From the NCBI RefSeq assembly GCF_030767025.1, contig NZ_JASITE010000004.1:186001-250000 (forward strand): DNA of 64,000 bases. The letters run 5' to 3'. How positions within the stretch are numbered: position 1 is the stretch's first letter; every line of letters starts with the position of its first letter. The translations under genes and the position numbers were made by a program. The notes under the pieces are model-generated. The model was given only the letters and a program-made list of their open reading frames with translations. It ran no database searches and was not told the DNA's origin. This document shows positions 1 through 9,333 of this stretch, piece after piece. The stretch comes from Nocardia sp. CC227C. Lineage in GTDB: Bacteria > Actinomycetota > Actinomycetes > Mycobacteriales > Mycobacteriaceae.

Positions 1-45
1 CCTACGGCCTCCGGACACCTCGTCCGCGCTCTCCCGCACGCTCAT
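1..45 (-). CDS. Start of an unidentified gene, cut by the window edge
   Basis: An ATG at 45 (minus strand) opens a frame that stays open to the window edge and gives about 15 residues (MSVRESADEVSGGRR). A purine-rich AGGGAG motif lies about 5 nt upstream, which supports a real start. The stop of the SARP regulator lies 69 nt upstream on the same strand, so the two could be co-transcribed. Too little is visible to name a function. Confidence 0.4.
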   Translation of the reverse strand, partial: MSVRESADEVSGGRR

Positions 46-114
46 CCCACTCCCTCTCCGGCCGTGGTTCGACCGCATCACTACTTCGACGATCTTCGTC
101 CGCGTTCGGTTCCC

Positions 115-3100
115 TTATCGTCGCGGCGGCGTCCGGAGTGAACGATCGGCCCGGATTGCGGCGACCTCCTCGCGCAGCCGGGCCATGAGACGCTCGGCGT
201 CGTCGCGGTGCGCGGCGGCGCGGTCGGCGTGCCCGAGCGCGGCGGCCAGTTCGGCGAGCACGGTGTCCATCGGCCCCAGGAACGATGCGCCGGTCTCCAG
301 GCCGCCGATGGTCCCGGCCAGCGGCAGCAGCGCGTCGTAGAGTTCCCGCGCGGCGGCCGTATCGCCGAGGAACAGCGCGATCCGCGAGCGGATGATGCTG
401 AAGGTCGCCCAGAACGGCGGCCCCACCGGCGGCGCGGCGGCCAGCACCCGCCGCGCGTGCGCGGTATCCCCGCTGTGCAGCAGCGCGAGCGCGTAGCCGT
501 AGGAGAACAGTTCCGGCGCGACCGCGGCGCGTTCGCCGAGCGCGGCCGTGAGTGCGGAGAAATCCCCGCCGCGCACCCAGGCCAGCGCCAGCAGCAGCCC
601 GATGTGCAGCGCCTCCGCGTCACGGGTGACATCGTCGACCGGCAACGCCTGGGTCGCCAGGGGCGCGGGCCCGAGCACCCCCTCGTGGTGCCAGTCACCC
701 AGCATGCGTTCGGCCGATTCGATGTCGCCGCGCACCAGTTCGAGCAGGAACTCGAAGGGCACGAGCGCGTCGAGCAGATGGCGCAGCTGCCCGTCGGTGG
801 CGAATTCCGCGGCGCGCCCGGCGTGTTCGGCGGCGGTGGTGAGATCGGCGTCGGCCAGCGCCGCCCGGAAGAGCAGATAGCGTGCCAGCGCCTGGAATTC
901 GGTGAGCTCGGCCGCAGCGGCCATGAGAAGCAGCCGTGTCGCAAGGCTTTTCAGCTCGTCGGCACGCAGGAACCCGGTCCGCACGAACGCGGTGAACGCC
1001 TGCGCGTTGACGGCCGTGCACAGCAGGTCGGCATCTCCGAGCGGTTCGGCCAGCGCCACGGCCGTGTCGGCGGCGGCCCGAGCGTCGTCGAGTTCGGTCA
1101 GCGCCGTGTGGAAAACGGCGGTCACCAGCACCAGGATCCGGTCGCGCACCGGCAGTCCGGTGTCGGCGCGGGCGATGCGCAGTGGTTCCAGCACCCGCGG
1201 GTCGGCGGTGTGCCAGTCCCGTGCCGACCAGATGAGCGGGGTTGGCCAACAGGTGGCGGCCCGTACCAGCGGTTCGACCCCGCCGAGCCGGTCGGCGAGA
1301 TCGAGTGCCCGTTCGCGGACGACCCGCGCCTGTTCGTGCCGCCCGTCGTAGGCGAGGGCGGTGACGAGTTCGCAGCGCGCCTCCAAGACCGCCGACAGCT
1401 GCTCGCCGGTGGCGGCTGCGCCGTCGTGCCCGGCCAGTTCGTGCAGTGTCAGCACCGACTGCCAGCGGCGCACCGCATCGGCCCGCATCCGCCGTTCCAC
1501 GCAGAGGCGGGCCGCGACCCGGCCGAAATGCAGTGCGCGCTCGGCGGTTTCGACGGTTGCGCCGAATGCCGCGTGATGCGCCAGGATTTCGGCGTCACGT
1601 CCGGTGAGGGCGGAGCAGTCCGGAACGCATATCCGCGCGCACAGCGATTCGAAAACCGCCCAGTGCATTCGAAGTCGGCGCAGCGCGGGGATGCCGCAGT
1701 ACACGGTCTCCCGGATGAGCGCGTGGTCGAAGCGGATGCGGCCGCCGCGCTCGGTACGCAGCAACCGGGCCTGCTCGGCCGCCGCGACCCGGTCGACGAC
1801 CTGGTCGGGTCCGAGTCCGGCGGCGGTGGCGAGGGTGGGCACGTCGCAGTCCTCACCCCAGACCGACATGAGTTCGAGCAGGTCGACCACCGCGGCGGGC
1901 AACTGCGCGACCCGGCGGCCGAGCAGGTCTCGCACGGTGTCGGGCAGCGCGTCGGTGGTGCCCTGGGTGGCGACGAGTTTGGCCAGCTCGCGCACGAACA
2001 GCGGATTGCCGCCGGTGCGGTGGCGCAGCAGTGCCACCAGTTGGTCGTCGGCGTCCACGAGTCCGGCGGCGGCCGCGGCCCAGCGGGTGCCGTTCAGATC
2101 GAGGCCGTCGAGTTCGATGCGGTCGGCGGTGAACAGGGCCAGGGCGGCGGCGGTATCACGCACTCCCGCACCGGCTTCGGTGCCACGCAGGGTGGCGATG
2201 ATGAGCACGGGGCGGTCGCGCAGCCAGTGCGCCACCTGACGCAGCACCTGGAGGGTGGCGGTGTCCGCGCCGTGCACGTCCTCCAGCACGATCAGCACCG
2301 GTCCGGAGGCGGCGCGGCAGTGCCGGACCACGCGGCGGGCGAGGGTGAAGGCGTCGGCGGCGGCGGAGGCGTCGGGGTCGGCGGCGGTGAGTTCGACCAG
2401 CACCTCGGCCCAGGCCCAGGCCGGGGGCGCGTCCTCCACCTCGGGGCAGCGGCCGAATACGGCGGTCCAGCCCCGCTCGGCCAGTTGCGCCGCGACCGCG
2501 GTGGCGAGGGTGGTCTTGCCCGCGCCCGCCTCGCCGGAGAGCCAGACCAGGCGCACCTGGCCCGGCGCCGCCGTCTCCGCGGCCGCCAGCACGGCGGCGC
2601 GCTGCTCGGCATATCCGCTGTCGGGCAGCGGCTCCGGATGCGGGGCGCGCACTGTGATCGGCGCGGTCGGAGCATCGGAGCCGACCTGGTGGGTGAGGAT
2701 CGCGGTTTCGGTGTCGCGCAGCGCGGGGCCGGGGTCCACCCCGAATTCGCCATTGAGGAATGCCCGGCAGCGGCGCACCGTGGTGAGCGCGTCCAGGGAC
2801 TGCCCGAGCCGGTACTGGGCCAGGGCGAGCAGCCGCGCGCATTCCTCGCGGCCCGGATGCTCCTCGAAGACCGGCCGCAGCGCCAGCACCACCTCGGCGG
2901 GCCGGTTCAGCTCCAGCGCCGCCTGCGCCCGCAGCTCCGAGGCGGTGAACCGCAGAGCGGTCAGCCGGGCGGCTTCCGTTGCCGCCCAGGGCATTCCGTG
3001 GAATGTTTGCAGGGCGGCGCCGTGCCAGCAGGCCAGGGCGGCGTCCAGCAGCCGGATCTGTTCGAGCGGGTCGGGCCGCACGGCGGGATCGCGCATGGCG

Positions 3101-3456
3101 GCCTCGTGCCCGTGCAGCAGCTGCTCGAACTCCCAGGCGTCCACCTGGGCTGGTTCGAGATTCAGGGCGTACCCGCGCGATTCGGAGACGATGACCCGGG
3201 CGCGGGCCCGGCGCGGCCGGTCCGGTTCGAAGAGGCGGCGCAGATTGTGGATGTAGACCTGGAGCGCGGCGGTGGCCTTGGCGGGGGGATCACCGTCCCA
3301 CAGGTCGTCGATGAGCCGGTCGGTGGGGACGACCCGGCCCCCGGCGGCGACCAGGCGGCCCAGCACCGCGCACTGCATGGGCGCGCCGGACGGCACCCGC
3401 TGGCCGTCGATGGAGATCTGCAGAGGTCCCAGCACCCCGATCCGCGTGACCGCCAT
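115..3456 (-). CDS. AfsR/SARP-type regulator with BTAD and ATPase domains
   Basis: Large transcriptional regulator of 1113 residues. The N-terminal part is an OmpR-like winged helix (IGVLGPLQIS at the start) followed by a bacterial transcriptional activation domain to about residue 250. A P-loop follows near residue 310 (SGEAGAGKTTLA), then an AAA/STAND-type ATPase with LIVLEDVHGAD as the Walker B region, and a long alpha-helical TPR-like C-terminus. I placed the start at the ATG that begins MAVTRIG; the frame extends 20 codons upstream but that part is not protein-like. Proteins of this build are DNA-binding activators, often of secondary metabolism, whose ATPase integrates a signal; its target here is unknown. 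No operator is obvious upstream. It is divergent from the MmyB-like gene. Confidence 0.88.
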   Translation of the reverse strand: MAVTRIGVLGPLQISIDGQRVPSGAPMQCAVLGRLVAAGGRVVPTDRLIDDLWDGDPPAKATAALQVYIHNLRRLFEPDRPRRARARVIVSESRGYALNLEPAQVDAWEFEQLLHGHEAAMRDPAVRPDPLEQIRLLDAALACWHGAALQTFHGMPWAATEAARLTALRFTASELRAQAALELNRPAEVVLALRPVFEEHPGREECARLLALAQYRLGQSLDALTTVRRCRAFLNGEFGVDPGPALRDTETAILTHQVGSDAPTAPITVRAPHPEPLPDSGYAEQRAAVLAAAETAAPGQVRLVWLSGEAGAGKTTLATAVAAQLAERGWTAVFGRCPEVEDAPPAWAWAEVLVELTAADPDASAAADAFTLARRVVRHCRAASGPVLIVLEDVHGADTATLQVLRQVAHWLRDRPVLIIATLRGTEAGAGVRDTAAALALFTADRIELDGLDLNGTRWAAAAAGLVDADDQLVALLRHRTGGNPLFVRELAKLVATQGTTDALPDTVRDLLGRRVAQLPAAVVDLLELMSVWGEDCDVPTLATAAGLGPDQVVDRVAAAEQARLLRTERGGRIRFDHALIRETVYCGIPALRRLRMHWAVFESLCARICVPDCSALTGRDAEILAHHAAFGATVETAERALHFGRVAARLCVERRMRADAVRRWQSVLTLHELAGHDGAAATGEQLSAVLEARCELVTALAYDGRHEQARVVRERALDLADRLGGVEPLVRAATCWPTPLIWSARDWHTADPRVLEPLRIARADTGLPVRDRILVLVTAVFHTALTELDDARAAADTAVALAEPLGDADLLCTAVNAQAFTAFVRTGFLRADELKSLATRLLLMAAAAELTEFQALARYLLFRAALADADLTTAAEHAGRAAEFATDGQLRHLLDALVPFEFLLELVRGDIESAERMLGDWHHEGVLGPAPLATQALPVDDVTRDAEALHIGLLLALAWVRGGDFSALTAALGERAAVAPELFSYGYALALLHSGDTAHARRVLAAAPPVGPPFWATFSIIRSRIALFLGDTAAARELYDALLPLAGTIGGLETGASFLGPMDTVLAELAAALGHADRAAAHRDDAERLMARLREEVAAIRADRSLRTPPRR

Positions 3457-3592
3457 GCTGTGCAGAAACCCCCGTACCCGCTGCCGTCTTGGACAAATGA
3501 CTTGCTTGCGACACACAGAATGACAGAAATTCTGCGAGACGTCTCATCGGTGTGATCCGACTTAACCGAATACGAAGTGGACACGAAGAGTG

Positions 3593-4126
3593 ATGCCGCA
3601 CACTGCCATGGTGTCTCAGTCCGGGTTGCGCGTGCCCACCACGACGCGGTCGATCGGCGAGCAGCCGCGCGGAGCCGAACTATCGGTACTCCAGGGCTTT
3701 CCATACCCCGCCGCCTACCGCACCCCGGCGACCTGCGATGTGGTCGCCACCAATACCGCCTTCGCGGAGATGTTCCCGGGCCTCGAGCCCGGCACCAACC
3801 TGCTCACCTGGATGCTGCTCGACCCCATGGCCCGCTGCGTGCTGGTCGAATGGGAACTCGAGGCGCAGCTGCTGGTGCAGCGGTTCCGCAAGTCGGTGCC
3901 GCAGGCCGAATCCGGCCGCATCGAGGAGATCCTGACGCTGTGCCGCCGCGCACCGGACTGGGATCGGCTGTGGGAGGAGGAGATCCGGATCCCGGATACC
4001 GCGCGGCGGCTGCTGCTGGTGCGAGATGCGGAGACCGGCCACGAGCGCGCCCTGTACGCGCACACCTTCGGCTTCGAGGCCCCGCCGCGCCCCTGGCTGC
4101 TGTACACCCTGGTCCCGGCGACCTGA
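3593..4126 (+). CDS. MmyB-like ligand-binding domain protein without HTH
   Basis: The 177-residue product matches the C-terminal PAS-like ligand-binding domain found in MmyB-type XRE regulators. Characteristic spots are the N-terminal proline/aromatic strand (FPYPAAYRTP), VVATNTAFAEMF, NLLTWMLLDP, a central VEWELEAQ helix, and DWDRLWEEE. The usual N-terminal helix-turn-helix is absent, so it cannot bind DNA by that route. It may be a stand-alone ligand sensor or a partner protein. GTG at 3590 and ATG at 3593 are both possible starts, with a GAAGAG motif just before them. It is divergently transcribed from the SARP regulator, so a functional link is possible but only inferred. Confidence 0.7.
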   Translation: MPHTAMVSQSGLRVPTTTRSIGEQPRGAELSVLQGFPYPAAYRTPATCDVVATNTAFAEMFPGLEPGTNLLTWMLLDPMARCVLVEWELEAQLLVQRFRKSVPQAESGRIEEILTLCRRAPDWDRLWEEEIRIPDTARRLLLVRDAETGHERALYAHTFGFEAPPRPWLLYTLVPAT

Positions 4127-4347
4127 GCGGTCCGCCGTCGCGGCGCCGCCTCACGGTCCGGCTCGTCCGACGGTGACACGGCTGGCTGGATCGTGGTGTC
4201 CGGCTCGCCGGGCCGGGATACAGGGCCGCCGGACCGCGGCCTCGGACCCGCCGGATCGAGACCTCGGACCCGCCGGATTGGGCTCCCGGGCGTGACGGAC
4301 CGTGGCGTCGGGCTCGCCGACCATTGCCTCGCAGCCGCGCCCGCGTA

Positions 4348-4878
4348 TCAGGCTTGTGCGGCCGGACTCTCGAACCAGCCGTCGACCGGGTCGGCGTAGC
4401 CGTGATACACCAGCGGGATCCGCCGGTCCACCTCGAAGTGGCGGTACACCGCGAGCATGGCCCTCCGCACGGCGTGGGCGTGGAAGTCGTCGATGCGGCG
4501 AGCGCCGAGCCGGTGCTCGGGCAGCAGCTCCAGCCGGGTCAGCTCATCGGGGTCGGTGGCGTCGAGCCCGATGGGCGGGGCGTCGGCGATGAAGTGGTCG
4601 TGCAGGATGGCGTGCACACGCGCCGGGTCGGGGGTGCCCGCGGCGAAGGCCAGGAAGCGCACCCGGACGGCGCGGCGGGCGGGCGCTTCGGTCTCCAGCC
4701 GGTAGAGGAGTCCGGCGGTCGGACGGCGCACCGCGTGTCCGGCGAGCGGGTCCTGTTCGAGCAGGTGCAGCATGCTGCCGCCGGGCACCCGCGGTTCGGG
4801 GACGAGGAACAGGCTCAGCACGGGTGCACCGGAGAATCCGTCGGCCAGGCAGACTTTGGTGGTCATGGGATCGGGCAT
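4348..4878 (-). CDS. Conserved hypothetical protein
   Basis: A 176-residue protein of unknown function. The ATG at 4878 follows a good GGGAGA ribosome-binding site, and codon use is typical (GC-rich third positions). There is no signal peptide, membrane segment or motif I recognise. The C-terminal half has an alternating charged and hydrophobic pattern (DELTRLELLPEHRLGARRIDDFHAHAVRRAMLAVYRHFEVD) compatible with helices. It is a single gene with about 190 bp of upstream DNA. I cannot assign a family. Confidence 0.6.
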   Translation of the reverse strand: MPDPMTTKVCLADGFSGAPVLSLFLVPEPRVPGGSMLHLLEQDPLAGHAVRRPTAGLLYRLETEAPARRAVRVRFLAFAAGTPDPARVHAILHDHFIADAPPIGLDATDPDELTRLELLPEHRLGARRIDDFHAHAVRRAMLAVYRHFEVDRRIPLVYHGYADPVDGWFESPAAQA

Positions 4879-5068
4879 GCGCTTCTCCCTCGATTGTGCG
4901 GAACCGGGGTGCGGTCCGCGCCCGGGGCGGCAGCCCGGGGGGTGGTGCGATCAGCTGGTATTCGATATCTCGCCGCGGACCCGGGGTGGATGCGAGGCCG
5001 ACCCGGCAGCGCGACCGGAGCACACCAGCGAATTATAGTCGAGCCGCATCACCCGCCGCGGGCGTTCG

Positions 5069-5746
5069 TCAGGCGTCGATCAGCCCGCGCCGGGACGCCG
5101 CCCGGCTCGCCAGCTGCCGCTCGATGGTGGCGCGTACCAGCGGCCACTCCTCGTCCAGAATGGAGTAGAACGCCGTACTGCGCACCTCGCCGTCCAGCCC
5201 CCGCGAATGCGCCCGCCGTACCCCGTCGCTGGTCGCGCCGAGCCGCTCGATGGCCATGCGGGACCGTAGATTCCGCATATCGGCGCGCATGGCGATGCGG
5301 CGCACCCGCCACGCCTCGAAGGCGTGCGCGAGCAGCAGCAGTTTGGACTCCAGGTTGATCCCGGCTCCGCGCGCGTCGGGCGCGAGCCAGGTGTTGCCGA
5401 TCTCCGCGGCGTCCGGGATGGCCAGCAGCGGGTCGCCCGGCGGCAGCCCGTGCACCAGCGGCCACACCACCGGCCCCTGCCAGTAGTCGAATCTGGTGAA
5501 CCGGGTGGAACCGAGCACCCGCCCGCTGCCCGCCGCGACGATGGCGAAGGCCAGCGAGGTGCCCGCGGCGTGCCCGGCGACCGCCTGGCCGATGTAGTCG
5601 ATGGCCTCGTCCACGCCGTGCGGCACGGGGGTGAAGGCGAAATCGTCGCGATTGTGCGCCGCCGCCTCGGCGATTCCCGGAGCATGATGCGGCGCAAGGG
5701 GTTCCAGCCGCACTACGCGGCCGTTGAGAGTGACCGGTACAGGCAC
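5069..5746 (-). CDS. GNAT-family N-acetyltransferase (RimJ/RimL type)
   Basis: Predicted acetyl-CoA-dependent acetyltransferase of about 225 residues. It shows the RimJ/RimL-like layout: N-terminal LNGRVVRLEPLAPHHAPG, a central strand (TSLAFAIVAAGSGRVLGSTRF), the IGNTWLAPDARGAGIN segment that corresponds to the acetyl-CoA-binding motif A, and RIAMRADMRNLRSRMAIERLGA, typical of motif B. Close relatives acetylate N-terminal amines or small molecules; the substrate cannot be told. The start is uncertain: GTG at 5746 begins VPVPVTLNGRVVRLEPL and has a GAGG motif 4 nt upstream, while an ATG at 5797 would add 17 non-homologous residues. Confidence 0.82.
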   Translation of the reverse strand: MPVPVTLNGRVVRLEPLAPHHAPGIAEAAAHNRDDFAFTPVPHGVDEAIDYIGQAVAGHAAGTSLAFAIVAAGSGRVLGSTRFTRFDYWQGPVVWPLVHGLPPGDPLLAIPDAAEIGNTWLAPDARGAGINLESKLLLLAHAFEAWRVRRIAMRADMRNLRSRMAIERLGATSDGVRRAHSRGLDGEVRSTAFYSILDEEWPLVRATIERQLASRAASRRGLIDA

Positions 5747-5933
5747 GTTCCCTCGATCTTTCGAAGCGGTCGGGGGTCGCGTCGGGCGGTGCCGCACCGG
5801 CTACCCGCTCCGGATAGGACGAACCAGCCCTGGCGCGCCAGTAGCAGCGTGAATCAGTGAGGTGAACGATAACGGAACACCGGCGCACCGGACGGCAGGC
5901 GACACACGAATTTCCGCGCCCGCCCGGCGGCGG

Positions 5934-6629
5934 TCAGGCCAGCGCGGACGTCCCCGCGCCGACGACGCCGGAGTCGGAGTCGTCCCAGGTGGCGGGTGGC
6001 GGGCCGAAGGTGCTGTGCGCGTTGGCGATCACCGCTTTGCCGAGCGCCCGGTTGCCGACCGCGCCGATCACCGCGCCGATGCCCGCGGGCAGCGCCCGCC
6101 CGAACACCAGCACACCGCGCTTGACGATGAACTGCACGACGAAGCGTTTCACCAGTGCGTTGTCGATATTCCGCACCACCGGCAGCCGGTCGGCCACCAC
6201 GGAGGCCCAATCCCGCGCCGACTGGCTGGCGTTCTTGCCCATCACCGCCGTGCCGGTCTCACCGAGCACGACGCTCACCACCATGGCGCGGCGCTGTGCG
6301 GGCGGCAGCGAGCCGACGCCGTGCACCGCGCCCACCGAGACGGCGTACAGCGCCGACGCCTCCAGGAAGAACACCGACTCGACGCCGCTCACCGCCAAGC
6401 CGATCAGCGTGCCCACGCCGGGAACCGCCGCGCTCAGACCCGCGACCGTGCCGCTGGCGGTGACCAGCACCAGGTAGCGCGTCTCCAGACCCCGCGCGAT
6501 GTCCTCGGGTGACCGGCTCGGATGCTTGCGGCGCAGCCGGTCCACGTATCTGGCCGCCAGCGGCGCCTGCACCCCGGTACCGCCGCGCAGGATCAACTCG
6601 ATGGATTTCTGCACCGTGCGCTCGAACAT
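5934..6629 (-). CDS. EcsC-like membrane-associated protein
   Basis: A 231-residue protein with one long hydrophobic region at residues 53-105 (LVLVTASGTVAGLSAAVPGVGTLI followed by a second hydrophobic stretch). It also has a glycine/alanine-rich amphipathic C-terminal part (FGRALPAGIGAVIGAVGNRALGKAVI). This pattern and the VPGVGTLIGLAVSGVESVFFLE block resemble actinobacterial proteins related to EcsC, whose molecular role is poorly known. The ATG at 6629 follows a plausible AAAGGGGA site. It stands alone between the GNAT gene and the protease-like gene. Confidence 0.6.
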   Translation of the reverse strand: MFERTVQKSIELILRGGTGVQAPLAARYVDRLRRKHPSRSPEDIARGLETRYLVLVTASGTVAGLSAAVPGVGTLIGLAVSGVESVFFLEASALYAVSVGAVHGVGSLPPAQRRAMVVSVVLGETGTAVMGKNASQSARDWASVVADRLPVVRNIDNALVKRFVVQFIVKRGVLVFGRALPAGIGAVIGAVGNRALGKAVIANAHSTFGPPPATWDDSDSGVVGAGTSALA

Positions 6630-6780
6630 GACGGGCGTCCCCTTTCATCATCGGCAACGCCCGAGCGTACGGACCGCCGCGCCCGGAATCGGGTTCCGAC
6701 ACGGCATCGACCGGCCCGTTACGGCCGAGGGCCGCGGCAGTCCCTCCCGCTGGTAGTACTTGATGGTCCGGTCCGCATCG

Positions 6781-7680
6781 TCACCGGCTCAGAGCCGCAC
6801 GCAGTCGCCCATAGGTCGGCGCGAGTTCCCCGACCACCTCGGCGGCCGCCCGGTCCCGCTCCGACACCAGCAGGTGCTGCAGGGACCCGATGAGCCGAGC
6901 CTGCTCGACCATGACCGCCGCCGCCTCGCCATATCCGATGCGCCGCAAGCAATCCGCCGCATCCGAGACCCGACGTGCGCCCACCCGGACGGCGAACGCC
7001 GTCAGATGCGTCCGCAATCCCGGCGCACACCCATCCGCCAGCATCGCCGCCAGACGCCGCGCCGCATCCCCACTGGCATTGCCCGCCAGGCGTTCCCGCG
7101 CCCGTGGCAGACAGGCGGCGACGGCCTCCTCCTCCCCCACCACGCGGGTCCGCTCGAACTCGGTGTACATGGTGAACGGCTGCCCGTAGTCGACCGAATC
7201 CCCACGCCACGCCGCGAGAAAGTCCGCGATTTCGATGCGCGCGTACGGATATCCCTGCGGGTCGTGCACGGTGACCCCGCCCTCGTCCATTCCGACGACG
7301 ACCAGGAAGTGATCAGCCCCGACCGGCCCGCGCATCTCCGGCTGGTACCGCAGATACCCCATCTCGACCGGTCCGATGAACACCGGCCCACCGCGCAGCG
7401 CCTCCCCGAGCCGCGCCACCGGGCCATCCCCACTGGTCACCGTGGCCCGCCACCCCAGCGCCGCCAGTGCCTCCCCCACACCTATCTCCGGATTCCACCC
7501 ACGCGGATCGAAGAAGGCCACCCCCTCCCCCACCTGCATCCCGAACGGGCTACCGGTAACGGTCTCGATCACCGCCGTACCGGGACCCCTGCCCCCCATC
7601 ATCATGGCGAGCCCATTCGCATAGCAGTACGGCCCCGACCCGATATACGGAATCTGACTCGTCAGCTGTCCTACATTCAT
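6781..7680 (-). CDS. BtrH/C39-like cysteine hydrolase or acyltransferase
   Basis: The N-terminal 170 residues look like the papain-like fold of the BtrH N-terminal and C39-like peptidase families. The likely nucleophile is the Cys in SGPYCYANGLAMMMGG, a His follows in GADHFLVVVGMD, and an Asp in VHDPQGYP. This gives a Cys-His-Asp arrangement. BtrH transfers an acyl side chain in butirosin synthesis; C39-like enzymes cleave peptides. Either activity is possible. The C-terminal 120 residues are alpha-helical and unfamiliar. I chose the ATG at 7680 (MNVGQLTSQIPY), where family similarity begins; an upstream ATG at 7749 is less likely. No partner gene such as an acyl carrier protein lies nearby. 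Confidence 0.65.
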   Translation of the reverse strand: MNVGQLTSQIPYIGSGPYCYANGLAMMMGGRGPGTAVIETVTGSPFGMQVGEGVAFFDPRGWNPEIGVGEALAALGWRATVTSGDGPVARLGEALRGGPVFIGPVEMGYLRYQPEMRGPVGADHFLVVVGMDEGGVTVHDPQGYPYARIEIADFLAAWRGDSVDYGQPFTMYTEFERTRVVGEEEAVAACLPRARERLAGNASGDAARRLAAMLADGCAPGLRTHLTAFAVRVGARRVSDAADCLRRIGYGEAAAVMVEQARLIGSLQHLLVSERDRAAAEVVGELAPTYGRLRAALSR

Positions 7681-7808
7681 GGCCTCACGCTGACAGGAAT
7701 CCCCGAAAAACGCTACGCCCATGCGATTTTCGCACTCCGGCCACGGCATCGGCCCACGGCCCGGAAATGCGCTCGATCGACCGAGCCGAGCCCTCTACCA
7801 TCGGGCGG

Positions 7809-8450
7809 GTGACGGGATCGGTCAATCGACAGTGGGTGCTGCGCCATCGCCCGGACGCGACGGTCCGGGACGAGGATTTCGAATTGCGCAGTGCGCCGAT
7901 TCCTAGCATCGCGTCCGGCGAGGCGTTGATTCGAGTGCGGTGGCTGGGTATCGATGCCACGCAGCGGGGATGGCTCAATGACGCCGACAACTACATGGAT
8001 GCCGTACCGCTGGGCGCGGTAATGCGCGGTAGCGGGGTCGGGCAGGTGGTGGCCTCGGAGCATCCCGGTTATCCGGTAGGGAGTTGGGTCTTCTTCGACG
8101 GCGTCGGCGGCCCCATCCTCGAACACGGCCTCGCCCACCTCGCCCACCACGCCCGCGTCGTCCTGACCGGCGCGGTGGCCACCGGCTACCAGGGCACAGA
8201 CCCGTCCACCGGCCCCCGCAACTACCCGCGCCTGGCCCTCACCCGCTCGCGCCTGGAGGGCTTCATCTTCCTCGACTACGTCGACCGCTTCCCCGAAGCC
8301 TTCACCACCCTCCTGGACTGGCACACCCGAGGCCACCTCACCCTCGCCGAAACGATCACCCCCGGCCTAGAATCCGCCCCCTCCGCCCTCCGATCCCTCT
8401 TCGAGGGCCACAACCTGGGCAAACAACTGGTCCAGGTAGCCGGCCGCTGA
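7809..8450 (+). pseudogene. NADP-dependent oxidoreductase lacking its Rossmann fold
   Basis: A medium-chain oxidoreductase (PTGR/curcumin-reductase group) of about 213 residues where the family usually has about 335. The N-terminal part (VNRQWVLRHRP, ALIRVRWLGIDATQRGWL, VMRGSGVGQVV, YPVGSWV) and the C-terminal part (FFDGVGGPILEHGLAHL, RLEGFIFLDYVDRFPE, NLGKQLVQV) are both well conserved. They are joined directly at about 8090. The roughly 115 residues that hold the GAAGAVG-type nucleotide-binding fold are missing. The deletion is in frame and leaves no stop codon, so a shortened protein could still be made, but it should not bind NADP. The start is uncertain (GTG 7809 or ATG 7767). Confidence 0.78.
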
Positions 8451-8835
8451 TTCCGCTCGCCAGGCTGCGCCAGTCTGACCGGCACGGCGACGCGGCGGGC
8501 GGAGCGCCGGACCGGTAGCGGCTGGGTTGGAAAGCTGCCGTAGTCGTCCAACGCGTCCCCTCGTCGCCGCCATGTCGTCCGGCACCAGGTTACGGACCGC
8601 CGCTCCGGCGCGGGTTTCGGTGGGCGACAGCCGTCGTCCGTCAGTACCGTTCGCCGCCGTCGCGGCCCACATCCTCAGTGTCGCAATGATTTCGGCGTTC
8701 AATGCGGCGCTGCAACCGACACGCCGGACGCCGTCGGCGACATGGTCGTGGTACTCACCCTCGTCGAATACCTGAAGCCCGGCGCCACCCATGGAAAGGT
8801 GGTGGTATGGCTGGGTGCGTTGAGGTGATTCGCCG
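8451..8835. other. Intergenic stretch without a supported gene
   Basis: 385 bp between the deleted oxidoreductase and the SRPBCC gene. A plus-strand frame ending at the TGA at 8826-8828 gives a protein-like tail (DAVGDMVVVLTLVEYLKPGA). It has no convincing upstream continuation or start, so it may be a gene remnant. Otherwise I see nothing but the promoter and a GAGGTGA ribosome-binding site for the next gene. Confidence 0.3.
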
Positions 8836-9276
8836 ATGATGTCCGATCCGGAACTGAACCCCGCTGCCGTCGAGATCGGCAGCTTCCTCCCGCCGGCGCC
8901 GGACACGGTCTGGCGCGCGCTGACCGATCCGGATCTCTTGGAGCAGTGGCTGATGCGCTCGGTCGGCTTCGCCCCCGCGGTCGGCACCCACTTCATCTTC
9001 TCCCTACCCACCCGACCGCCCGGCGAGATCGCCTGCGAGGTCCTGACCGCCGAACCCGCCACCCAGCTCACCCTGCGCTGGATCGACCTGCGCGCCGACT
9101 ACCCCGCCCACTGGATAGTGGACTGGACGATCCACCCCCAGGGCCGCGGCACCCGCCTGCTCCTCACGCAGACCGGTTTCGACATCGAAGACCGCCGCCA
9201 GAAGATGGCCCGCAACGCCATGGAGCGCGGCTGGAAGGGCACCCTGTCTCGCTTGCGCGAACTACTCGACCGATAA
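8836..9276 (+). CDS. SRPBCC/AHSA1-family protein
   Basis: The 146-residue product shows the START-like fold of the AHSA1 (Aha1 C-terminal) family: VEIGSFLPPAPDTVWRALTDPDLLEQWLM, GTHFIFSLPTRPPGEIACEVL, LTLRWIDL, and the C-terminal helix RNAMERGWKGTLSRLRELL. In bacteria such proteins bind hydrophobic ligands, and they often pair with an ArsR regulator; none is visible here. GAGGTGA at 8823 gives a good ribosome-binding site for the ATG at 8836. Confidence 0.85.
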   Translation: MMSDPELNPAAVEIGSFLPPAPDTVWRALTDPDLLEQWLMRSVGFAPAVGTHFIFSLPTRPPGEIACEVLTAEPATQLTLRWIDLRADYPAHWIVDWTIHPQGRGTRLLLTQTGFDIEDRRQKMARNAMERGWKGTLSRLRELLDR

Positions 9277-9333
9277 CCCGCTCGCCCCGTGGGTCGTGAC
9301 GCTCGCTCATGGCGGATGCGATCGCCGGCACCC

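Noticed and set aside
208..3555. Very long plus-strand open frame opposite the first SARP gene
   Set aside because: It is a shadow: GC-rich third positions keep antisense frames open. The product is low-complexity Arg/Gly/Gln-rich and resembles no protein.
8527..8775. 82-codon frame in the gap before the SRPBCC gene
   Set aside because: Ser/Arg-rich and without a ribosome-binding site. A neighbouring frame has a slightly protein-like tail, but it has no start.
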